From assembly GCA_964526635.1 (NCBI GenBank), contig CAZGLR010000001.1, forward strand, positions 1-64,000: 64,000 bases of DNA, in the 5' to 3' direction. Shown piece by piece: positions 38,576-46,531 of the stretch (positions are counted from its first letter, which is position 1; each line of letters starts with the position of its first letter). The notes beneath the pieces were generated by a model. That model was not told the origin of the DNA, did not search any database, and saw only the letters and a program-made list of their open reading frames with translations. A program made the translations under genes and the position numbers. Origin of the DNA: CAZGLR01 sp964526635. Lineage in GTDB: Bacteria; Zixibacteria; MSB-5A5; GN15; JAAZOE01.

Positions 38576-40246
38576 ATGCCATATCCGGAAGAATTAAAGC
38601 GGTTAATTAAAAAGGTTGAGGAAACCCGCGCCGTGCGGGTCGAGCGTAAAAATCGAAACGAAGAGGTTCCGTTTCTCGACCTTGACCAGCGGGCGGAGAT
38701 GCTGCAGCATCATCCCGACGTCAAAGAAGAAGGCCGTCGCGAAGTCAAAATCGGCCCCAGCAAGGGCTACAAGATTGCCCATGAAATGGCTGATGTCCTT
38801 GAGGCCAAAACCCGGGTCGATCCAGCCAAGGTCGATCTCAGTAAAATCGATTATGAAACCGATGTGCTGGTCATCGGTGGCGGCGGCGCCGGAACTTCGG
38901 CGGCGCTGATTGCGGCGCAAAATGGCGCCAAGGTTATTATCGCCACCAAGCTTCGTCATGGTGACGCCAACACTATGATGGCCGAAGGCGGCATCCAGGC
39001 GGCCACCAAGGGTCATAAAGACAGCCCGTACTTCCATTATCTCGACATTATGGGCGGGGGACATTTCAAAAATGATCCCGACCTGGTCGAAACCCTGGCA
39101 CTCAAAGCCCCTGATGCGATTCACTGGCTGGAAAGCCTCGGCTGTAATTTTTCGAAATACCCTGATGGCACGCTGAAGACTATCCATGGCGGTGGCACGT
39201 CGCGTAAACGGATGCATTTTGCGGCCGATATTACCGGCGCCGAAATGATGCGGACGATTCGCGATGAAGCCCGCAACCGGGCCGACGATATCACGGTGAT
39301 CGAGTTCGCGCCGGCGGTTGAGTTGATTCTTAATGAACATGGTCAATGCGCCGGGGCGGTTCTGTACAATATGGAAACCGAAGAGTACCAGATCGTCAAA
39401 GCCAGGGCTGTCATCATGGCTACCGGCGGCTGCGGTCGTCTCCACATTCAGGGCTTTATGACAACCAACCATTATGGCGCCACGGCCGATGGGATCGTCA
39501 TGGGCTACCGCGCCGGGGTACCGATCTGCTTTTTGCATACGGTTCAGTATCACCCGACCGGGATCGTGTTCCCCGAACAGGCCGAGGGTATTCTGATCAC
39601 GGAAAAATTCCGTGGTTCGGGTGCCAACCTGGTTAATATCGATGGTGAGCAGTTTGTCAATGAACGCGAACCGCGCGACGTCGAGGCGGCTGCGATCATT
39701 AAGGAATGTGTCGCCAACAGCAAGGGAATACCAACACCGACCGGCAAGCTCGGTATCTGGCTCGACAGCCCGATGATCGATATGCTCTCCGGAGAGGGGA
39801 CCGTCGAACGAGAATTTCCAGGCAAGTTCATTTTGTATAAACGCTTCGGAATAGATATTTCCAAAGAACCGATGCTGATTTACCCGACATTGCATTACCA
39901 GAATGGCGGCCTCGAGTATAAGCCATCGGGCGAAACGTCCGTACCGGGGTTGTTCCTCGGCGGCGAAGTTGGCGGTGGGGTCCACGGTGAAAACCGTCTG
40001 ATGGGCAACTCGCTTTTGGATATTATCGTCTTCGGCCGTATCGCCGGTAAGACGGCGGCGGAATATACCCGCAATGGCGTCAAAGATGGTAAGCTGACGT
40101 TGGAACATGCCAAGAAATACAACAAGGAAATTGATGATGCCGGTGTCGGTGACGGCCGGGTAGCGCCAATGATCCTTCCGGATTACACGGATCCGCGCAT
40201 CCGCGAGAAGCAGCTGACGACTACGTATGTCGGGACGCTTCGTTAA
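38576..40246 (+). CDS. Fumarate reductase/succinate dehydrogenase-like flavoprotein (TfrA-like)
   Basis: 556 residues. The FAD motif VLVIGGGGAGTSAALIAAQNG starts only at about residue 97, after an unusual charged N-terminal extension. Family motifs follow: ANTMMAEGGIQAA, VQYHPTGIVFPEQAEG, the Arg-bearing NEREPRDVEAAAI, LHYQNGGLEYKP, and GGEVGGGVHGENRLMGNSLL. Where SdhA has the flavin-linked His, this protein has Asn132, so FAD should be non-covalent, as in soluble thiol:fumarate reductases and L-aspartate oxidase. It is likely the fumarate/succinate catalytic subunit of the complex formed with the three preceding genes. Another substrate of this flavoprotein family cannot be excluded. GTGAGG precedes the ATG. 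Confidence 0.92.
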   Translation: MPYPEELKRLIKKVEETRAVRVERKNRNEEVPFLDLDQRAEMLQHHPDVKEEGRREVKIGPSKGYKIAHEMADVLEAKTRVDPAKVDLSKIDYETDVLVIGGGGAGTSAALIAAQNGAKVIIATKLRHGDANTMMAEGGIQAATKGHKDSPYFHYLDIMGGGHFKNDPDLVETLALKAPDAIHWLESLGCNFSKYPDGTLKTIHGGGTSRKRMHFAADITGAEMMRTIRDEARNRADDITVIEFAPAVELILNEHGQCAGAVLYNMETEEYQIVKARAVIMATGGCGRLHIQGFMTTNHYGATADGIVMGYRAGVPICFLHTVQYHPTGIVFPEQAEGILITEKFRGSGANLVNIDGEQFVNEREPRDVEAAAIIKECVANSKGIPTPTGKLGIWLDSPMIDMLSGEGTVEREFPGKFILYKRFGIDISKEPMLIYPTLHYQNGGLEYKPSGETSVPGLFLGGEVGGGVHGENRLMGNSLLDIIVFGRIAGKTAAEYTRNGVKDGKLTLEHAKKYNKEIDDAGVGDGRVAPMILPDYTDPRIREKQLTTTYVGTLR

Positions 40247-40274
40247 GCCAGTCTGTTTTTGCAGGGATTTACAT

Positions 40275-40305
40275 AAAAAAAGCCGCCCTGACTCGGGGCG
40301 GCTTT
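40275..40305. terminator. Bidirectional terminator between the Frd-like operon and the flavodiiron gene
   Basis: AAAGCCGCCC and GGGCGGCTTT form a 10-bp stem with a 7-base loop. An A-run (40275-40281) upstream gives a U-run on the minus strand. On the plus strand TTTCATTTT follows. Confidence 0.9.
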
Positions 40306-40326
40306 CATTTTGCAAACGAGATCATC

Positions 40327-41508
40327 TTAACCGGCGAGAATCTTGTCGGCCAGTTCTCTGGCCGATGCCTGAATCCGCTGTGTGTCATCATCGGTCGGGC
40401 GACCCTGGACTTCGACGGTCGTCACCGGTTCAATGCCGGCTTCCTCGAAGAACTCAAGGCCCTTCCGCACCGCTCCTTTGCCCCAGCCATACGATCCGAT
40501 AATTGCCCCGAGGGTCACCGGCGGCTTTTCCATCGTGATCACTGTCGCCGCCTGCGCCACCAGCGGATGCAGATTCCCCAGAACGGTTGGTGAGGCAATG
40601 ACCAGAGCGCGGGCGTCAACCAGATGCCCGGCCAGTTCTCCCATATCAGTTTGGGACAGATCAAGGACGCGAACGTCGATACCCTGCTCATGGAGCGGCT
40701 CGACAAACATGTGGACCATGCGTTCGGTCATCCGGTACATACTGACATAAAGCACGACCGCCTTGTTTTTGGTTTTACCCTGCGTCCAGTCCTGGTAGTG
40801 CCGAATGATCGTGGCCGGATCTTTATAGACCGGGCCGTGGGAGGGCGCGATCATCGCGATATCCAGTTCGGCGACTTTGTCCATAGCCTGCCGGGCGGGT
40901 TTGGCCAATGGCATCATTATCTCGGCATAGTATTTCTTGGCCCAGGTTATGACATCCTCGGCCTGATCATCGAACAGTCCGGTCGTGTTATGGGCGGCGA
41001 AGAAATCGCAGGAAAAGAGAAGTTTGTTTTCTTCCAGATACGTCATCATCGTTTCCGGCCAGTGAATAAACGGCTGCGGAATAAAGCGCAGGGTTTTGCC
41101 GCCAAGGTCGAGCGTGTCATTGTTATTGACTACTTTGATGCGATCCTCGCCGATGCCGAAATACGCTCCGGCCAGTTCGGCGCCCTTTTTAGTAGTCAGC
41201 AGGGTGGCCGGGTATGTGTCCAGCATTTTTGCAATCAGTCCGGCATGATCGGGCTCGGCATGGTTCATGATGATAAAATCAACCTTGCCGTCGCTGCATA
41301 CGCTCGCGACTTTACCGGTATATTCAGTTTCGAAATCGGGATGATTGGTGTCGATCAGGGCGGTTTTGCTTTTGCCCTTGACGACATAACCGTTGTAGGT
41401 TGTACCCAGCGGGGTGGGGGCGAGGGCGTCAAACACGCGCCGTTTCCAGTCGATACAGCCAACATGGAAGACGCTATCTGAAATCTCCGGGGTGGAGAAG
41501 ATATTCAT
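40327..41508 (-). CDS. Flavodiiron protein (FprA/Roo family)
   Basis: 393 residues, the core two-domain length. The N-terminal metallo-beta-lactamase-like domain has the di-iron ligand set NHAEPDHAG (His83, Glu85, His88), then IHWPETM, SCDFFAAH and PSHGPVY. The C-terminal flavodoxin domain has VLYVSMYRMTERM for FMN phosphate, then VIASPTVLGN and GSYGWGKGA. These enzymes reduce O2 to water or NO to N2O in the cytoplasm using rubredoxin or F420H2. No rubredoxin is fused. GAAAGG precedes the ATG and an excellent promoter lies about 50 bases upstream. It fits an anaerobe or microaerophile beside the fumarate/Hdr operon. Confidence 0.96.
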   Translation of the reverse strand: MNIFSTPEISDSVFHVGCIDWKRRVFDALAPTPLGTTYNGYVVKGKSKTALIDTNHPDFETEYTGKVASVCSDGKVDFIIMNHAEPDHAGLIAKMLDTYPATLLTTKKGAELAGAYFGIGEDRIKVVNNNDTLDLGGKTLRFIPQPFIHWPETMMTYLEENKLLFSCDFFAAHNTTGLFDDQAEDVITWAKKYYAEIMMPLAKPARQAMDKVAELDIAMIAPSHGPVYKDPATIIRHYQDWTQGKTKNKAVVLYVSMYRMTERMVHMFVEPLHEQGIDVRVLDLSQTDMGELAGHLVDARALVIASPTVLGNLHPLVAQAATVITMEKPPVTLGAIIGSYGWGKGAVRKGLEFFEEAGIEPVTTVEVQGRPTDDDTQRIQASARELADKILAG

Positions 41509-41553
41509 TGCATGGCCTTTCTTATCGGTTACTTGTTGTTCTTTTCGGGTGCT

Positions 41554-41581
41554 ATTATATGGAATTGGACAGGAAAGTCAA
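41554..41581 (-). promoter_or_regulatory. Sigma70-like promoter of the flavodiiron gene
   Basis: Minus-strand TTGACT (5 of 6), 16-base spacer, TATAAT (6 of 6), about 45 bases upstream of the ATG. This is the best promoter in the window. Confidence 0.65.
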
Positions 41582-41605
41582 TGGAATGAGGGGAGTCGCC
41601 CAAGA

Positions 41606-41635
41606 CAGTGAAACGACGCCTTAGTCGTTTCACTG
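41606..41635 (-). terminator. Terminator-like hairpin after the protein kinase gene
   Basis: CAGTGAAACGAC and GTCGTTTCACTG form a perfect 12-bp stem with loop GCCTTA, about 90 bases past the kinase stop codon. It lies just upstream of the flavodiiron promoter and so insulates it. Confidence 0.72.
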
Positions 41636-41726
41636 CTGACAAAACAATGGTAGTATCCGATGCGTTATGTCAATTCCAAATACAACTTGGATAGTAAAGT
41701 ACGCTGTTTCATCTGCCCGGCGCCCT

Positions 41727-44700
41727 CTAACTCCGCAGTCGGTTCAATCGATCACGGGCGTCGGTGAGCATCCAGATACTGCGATCGGGATTCGGCCACA
41801 GGCGGACCAGTTCTTCATAATGATCGATAGCCTTCTGGATATTACCGAGGCCTTCATATGCAACACCGATGTGATAATAGCATTGCATATATCGCAAGGC
41901 CGAGGTCGTGCCCGGATCGTCGCCATGAATAAATTCTGAAATATACCGGACAGCTTTCTCATACTGGCCGAATTCTGAAGCATAAAAGCCGCTGACCAGT
42001 TTATTGAATCTGTTGCTTGATTCGGCGCTCTGTGATAGATTGTAATATGCATCGATTATAGCCGCGGTATCGGATTTGATATAACCCTCGAACAAGTCTT
42101 CGAGGTCCTCAATCAGCGACCACATCTCAGTCGGCATACTGGCCCGAAGTTCATTGAGCGATTCTTCCATCAGCGGCCGGGCTTTGTCCTCCAATTCGGG
42201 ATCGATTTGAACCATGACCAGTGGGTAGTTGCTTTTTTGACCGAAGCTTGACCATGGGAAACTCTTGCGGGCATAATAAAGTGAGCTGTCGTTATCCCTG
42301 AGCAACTGATAATTAGAGGCCATGACAATATAACCATGCGCAATGATAGTGCTGTCCTGGGTCTTGAGTCGTTCAACATTACTCTTTTTGCGCAGGTCAA
42401 GTCCCCGAATAATATCGCCGGCCCAGAAGGCCAGGTTGGCCAGATTGTCATAGTATTCATACATGACGTAAGGATCTTCGGGGTATCGATCACGGAGTCG
42501 TTGCAGTGTTTCGCGGGCTTTGTCAAATTCCCGCCGAAGAATATACAAGCGATGTAAATTATTCAGTGCGTTGCCATCTTCAGGAAACTGATCCAGGAAT
42601 TGATTAAACTGCTGCAGCGCGAGATCATACTGTTTTTTCTGGGTATACATTCTGGCCAGGCTTAGATATGGCGTCGGTGAGTCGGGGTGAAAGGCCAGCG
42701 CTTTTTTTGCATACTCGATCGCGATATCATTCATCTCCAGCGAGGAATACACCTGCACATAATAACTCAGCGGCAGCAGGTATTGCGGGTCGATCTGCAG
42801 GGCGCTGTCGAGCTGGGCGAAGGCGGCGGCGGTATCGTTGGCAAAGACATGAATCATGACACCATAAAGTGCCCTGGTTTCTTTGTCATTCGGGTAATTG
42901 CGCACCAGGGCTTTAATCTTGTCAAATGCTGCATCGAATTTGCGGTCTTGCCAGACATTGGCATAGACATCGAGAATGCTTCGTTCGCGGACGGGCAGCT
43001 TATGTTCATACTCGCGGGCCCGGGCAATCCAGTTCGCGCCCTTCTGCTGTTTACCATTAAAAATGTGCGTCATCCCGATACGCATATACGGCAGGGCAAA
43101 GGTCGAGTCGATAGCGATAGCTTCTTCAAACGCAATCAGCGCCTCATCCCACCGTTCGACGTAGTAATAATCCATTCCCTCAAGGTATTTTTTGAATGCC
43201 TCAGGCGAAGACGATAACAACGTCGATACACTGGCCTCGGTGCTCATCATATTTTTCATGTTGAGGGACGCTGCGATTTTTTCGGTCAAACTGTCAACCA
43301 GCACAAAGGGATCGGAACCAACGACCTTTTCTGATGCCACGATTCTTCCACTGGCCAGGTCCTNNNNNNNNNNGTATCTTATCTCCGAGCTTATAGAAAG
43401 CACCGGACAGGGCATATTTGGCACCGAGAAATGACGCCGCCTCAAGGCAGGCATCGTGATTGAATTCTGTTGCCTTGTCCAAGTCACCGTCATGATCGCT
43501 GTTTTTCAGACAATCAGTGACGCGATCCCGGCTGATTATAGTCATCCGGGTCTGGGCCAGATCGGTCTGAAGGATTTCCGGCAGGCCGGTCCGAAGCCAG
43601 TCCAGTTCTCTGTCGCCGGTTTTATTGTCGAATCCCAGAATGGCCAGAGCGTCTTTACCGGGTTCGACAAGGGGAGTAGCTGTAAAACTTCGACTGCCGG
43701 CGGATGATGATTCGCGATTGATAAGCGCGCTGAGAATTAAGGCGGCGCCAATAATGACAGCTGCCCCGATTATGGCCAGTTTGCGGGCAGTATGTGATTT
43801 GCGGCCGGATGCTTTTAACTCATCGGTAATGCCTGAAAACTGGCCGGATGAGGAACTGTCGATCTGACGGCGAAGGCTTCGCAGATCAACGACCAGATCG
43901 CGAGTATCCTGATAACGGTCCCGGGGGTCTTTTTGCAGGCATTTGTCTATGATGCGTTCGAGTTCGGGGGAAATCTTGTCATTTCTAATGCGTGGCGGCT
44001 CATGCCTCGACTCGAGGATTTTGGCCAGCGTAGACACCTGGGTTTCGCCCTCAAAGGGCGGGACACCGGTAACCAGACGATACAGTAGAATTCCAAAACT
44101 GAAGATGTCCGAGCGGTTGTCGACTTTATCACCCTGAATCTGCTCCGGTGACATATACGAAACTGTGCCGACGATTTTACCGGCTTTGGTCAGTTCCTGG
44201 GAGATCGTATCAGTGTTTTTGCCGTCGCCATCCATCTGAATCGGATCAACCGGCTTGGCCAGTCCGAAGTCGAGAATTTTCGGCTCGTCGTTATCATCGA
44301 TGTGGATATTGTCAGCCTTGATATCGCGATGAACCACATTGATAGCGTGCGCCGCCGCCAGGCCGGAGGCGATTTTCTGCGCGATTCGCACGATCGAGGG
44401 AATGTCATTTTCGATTTTGCTGATATACGATGACAAGGGTGTCCCCGTGATGTATTCCATCACGATATACCGGATTTCCTGGCCGGCATCATTGATGGCG
44501 GTGCCCATATCATAAATGGAAGTTACATTGGGATGGGAAATTTTGGCGGCCGTACGGGCCTCACGATAGAATCGTTCCCGACGCTCATCATCGTCAAAAA
44601 CTTCAGTCCGGAGGATTTTGAGGGCAACTTCCCGGCCGAGATTCTGGTCTTCGGCCAGATATACCTCGCCCATGCCGCCGGCGCCGATTCGCTTCATTAT

Positions 44701-44736
44701 TTTGAACTGGTCTATTGTCTGTCCCTCTTGAAGCAT
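41727..44736 (-). CDS. Membrane Ser/Thr protein kinase with TPR-rich C-terminus
   Basis: One gene read across a 10-N gap; the frames differ on the two sides but the protein logic is continuous. The kinase domain (about 10-290) has the glycine loop GAGGMGEVY, VALK with Lys40, HRDIKADN with Asp138, DFGLA with Asp157 and SYMSPEQ. One transmembrane helix lies at about 319-339. The outer part begins with a FlgO-like segment (LAILGFDNKTGDRELDWLRTG), is cut by the gap, and continues with about 560 residues of TPR units (EAFKKYLEGMDYYYVERWDE..., NDIAIEYAKKALAFHPDSP). The start ATG overlaps the TGA of the upstream phosphatase gene. A sensor kinase with an external or periplasmic protein-binding region is inferred. 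Confidence 0.9.
43364..43373. other. Scaffold gap (10 N) inside the kinase gene
   Basis: Placeholder Ns between LGDKI (upstream part) and DLASGRIVASEK (downstream part). The reading frame shifts across it, so the true missing length is unknown. Confidence 0.95.
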
Positions 44737-46406
44737 CAGGCATTCCTTTTTAGAGCGACCATGGTGATATCATCGGAACGGTCGGCGTCACCGGTAAAGT
44801 CATCAACGTCTACCATGATATTACGGATCAAATCAGCCGGCGTTTCTCCATGATGTGTAACAAGAAACTTCTCGAATCGTTCGTCTGAATATTCTTCTTC
44901 GTCATCGGGACCGGCACCGGCCTCGGTGACACCGTCGGTGAAAACGATAATCAGATCACCGGGATTCAAGTCTGTGCTCTCTTCACTCCAGGTACTGATA
45001 TCAAAGGCACCGATCATGGTTCCGGAGGGGTTGAGATGTTCGAGCCCGCCGTTGGCCCTGACCACAAGCGGGGGATTGTGCCCGGCGTTGATGAAGGTCA
45101 GTTTGTGCGTACGGGGGTCGAGAATACCGACGAAAAGTGTGGCGAATAATTCGGGTGTGCTGTGCTGATACAGCTTGAGCGAGACTTGCTCGACCATGCC
45201 GACCAGATCCAGTTCCTTGAGATCATAGAGAATGCGGAAGGCGGCCAGGATATTCGACATAAGCAATGCCGCCCCCATTCCCTTGCCGCTGACGTCGGCC
45301 ACCAAAAACAGCAGGCGATCGTCCTTGAGCTTGTGGACGTCATACAAATCGCCGCCCACGGCAAGACACTGTTCCTGGAAAGCCTCGATAGAATAACCGT
45401 CAATTTTCGGGATATACGCAGGCAACAGGTATTTCTGGATTTTGGAGGCCCGCTGGGATTCGGCCTCGTAAACACGTTTGGCCTGACGTTCTTCCAGCAG
45501 GGCATAGTTGATCAGGCGGGAGCCGATAATGTTGCCGAAGGTGGCGAAGAGACGCAGGAATTCGTCGGTGTACCGATGCATCGGATTAGTGGTATCGGCA
45601 TAGAGAATACCAAGTACTTTGCCCTCATCAAACAATGGCACAGCCATGGCCGATTTCATTTCCGACATAATGATCGATTGCTGCTGGGCGAAGCGAGGAT
45701 CATCGGCGGCATCGGCAATGAGTATCGAATTTTTGTCCGATAGAATTTTATCGACGATTGTCTGTGAAAGTTCAAATGATCCGGGATCTTTGCCGCCGGG
45801 AAGAAGGGTCGCGGCGGGATAAATATCCTTCTCATTGTCTTCGGTGAATAAAACCGCCAGCCGGTCGGCCGGAATGACCTTGGCCACCAGTTCCAGCGAT
45901 CGCTCGAGCATGACCTCCTGGGGGTCGGATAGAACCAGTATCTTGGCCATGTCGAAAAGAGTCGAAAGCAGTTGCGGACGATCACCGAATGTTGCCGGCA
46001 GCGGCCGCAGGGCTTCATCGACAGAAAGCACAACCGATTTATCGGGGATAGTATCAGAAAGGGCTACCGCGGTCCGTTTAATCTGCGTCTGTTCCCCGGC
46101 GCTCTCGTCCGCCAGTTTAAATTCGGCCTGTCCAAATTGTATATGATCGCCGGCTTTGACCCGGACACGGTCACTGATTCTGGTGCCATTGACGAAGGTG
46201 CCATTGTGGCTGCCAATGTCTTCAAGATAACACTCGGAGTTGTTCTGTTCGACCTCGATACGGGCGTGTTTGCGCGAAACAGTCCGGTCATTGATAGCCA
46301 GATCGCTTTGGGTATTGTTACCGGTGTTGCGGCCGATGACATAGCTGCCGGGTTCTATATTCCAGGCATAATACCGGCTGCCATCGGCTCCGATTAGTTT
46401 GAGCAT
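44736..46406 (-). CDS. FHA-GAF-PP2C (SpoIIE/RsbU-type) protein phosphatase
   Basis: 556 residues. An N-terminal FHA domain (about 22-95: VIGRNTGNN, SRKHARIE, SHNGTFVNG) binds phosphothreonine. A GAF domain (about 145-310, with MKSAMAVPLFDEGKVLGILYA) may bind a small ligand. The C-terminal SpoIIE-type PP2C domain (about 335-553) has the metal motifs GGDLYDVH, VADVSGKGMGAALLMS, INAGHNPPL, FTDGVTEA and SDDITMVALK. It is translationally coupled (ATGA) to the Ser/Thr kinase, so the pair probably forms a reversible phosphorylation switch, with the FHA domain docking on kinase-made phosphothreonine. GAGG precedes the ATG. Confidence 0.94.
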   Translation of the reverse strand: MLKLIGADGSRYYAWNIEPGSYVIGRNTGNNTQSDLAINDRTVSRKHARIEVEQNNSECYLEDIGSHNGTFVNGTRISDRVRVKAGDHIQFGQAEFKLADESAGEQTQIKRTAVALSDTIPDKSVVLSVDEALRPLPATFGDRPQLLSTLFDMAKILVLSDPQEVMLERSLELVAKVIPADRLAVLFTEDNEKDIYPAATLLPGGKDPGSFELSQTIVDKILSDKNSILIADAADDPRFAQQQSIIMSEMKSAMAVPLFDEGKVLGILYADTTNPMHRYTDEFLRLFATFGNIIGSRLINYALLEERQAKRVYEAESQRASKIQKYLLPAYIPKIDGYSIEAFQEQCLAVGGDLYDVHKLKDDRLLFLVADVSGKGMGAALLMSNILAAFRILYDLKELDLVGMVEQVSLKLYQHSTPELFATLFVGILDPRTHKLTFINAGHNPPLVVRANGGLEHLNPSGTMIGAFDISTWSEESTDLNPGDLIIVFTDGVTEAGAGPDDEEEYSDERFEKFLVTHHGETPADLIRNIMVDVDDFTGDADRSDDITMVALKRNA

Positions 46407-46436
46407 GAAAATATCCTCGGTCCGTTTGAATTCTCA

Positions 46437-46465
46437 AGTATAGACAGGACATACAATTGACACAA
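46437..46465 (-). promoter_or_regulatory. Possible promoter of the phosphatase-kinase operon, inside an inverted repeat
   Basis: Minus-strand TTGTGT (weak), 17-base spacer, TATACT (5 of 6). The -10 box overlaps GTATAGAC (46438-46445), which is repeated inverted as GTCTATAC at 46483-46490. This could be an operator. Confidence 0.4.
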
Positions 46466-46531
46466 CCAAAATCTCTTCTTTTGTCTATACGATTCGGGCC
46501 GAGAATATGTTCATTCTGCAACAGGTTGATT

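Noticed and set aside
38603..40315. A 570-codon minus-strand frame opposite the FrdA-like gene
   Set aside because: It is antisense to a gene with complete flavoprotein motifs and a good ribosome binding site, and its product has no family features.
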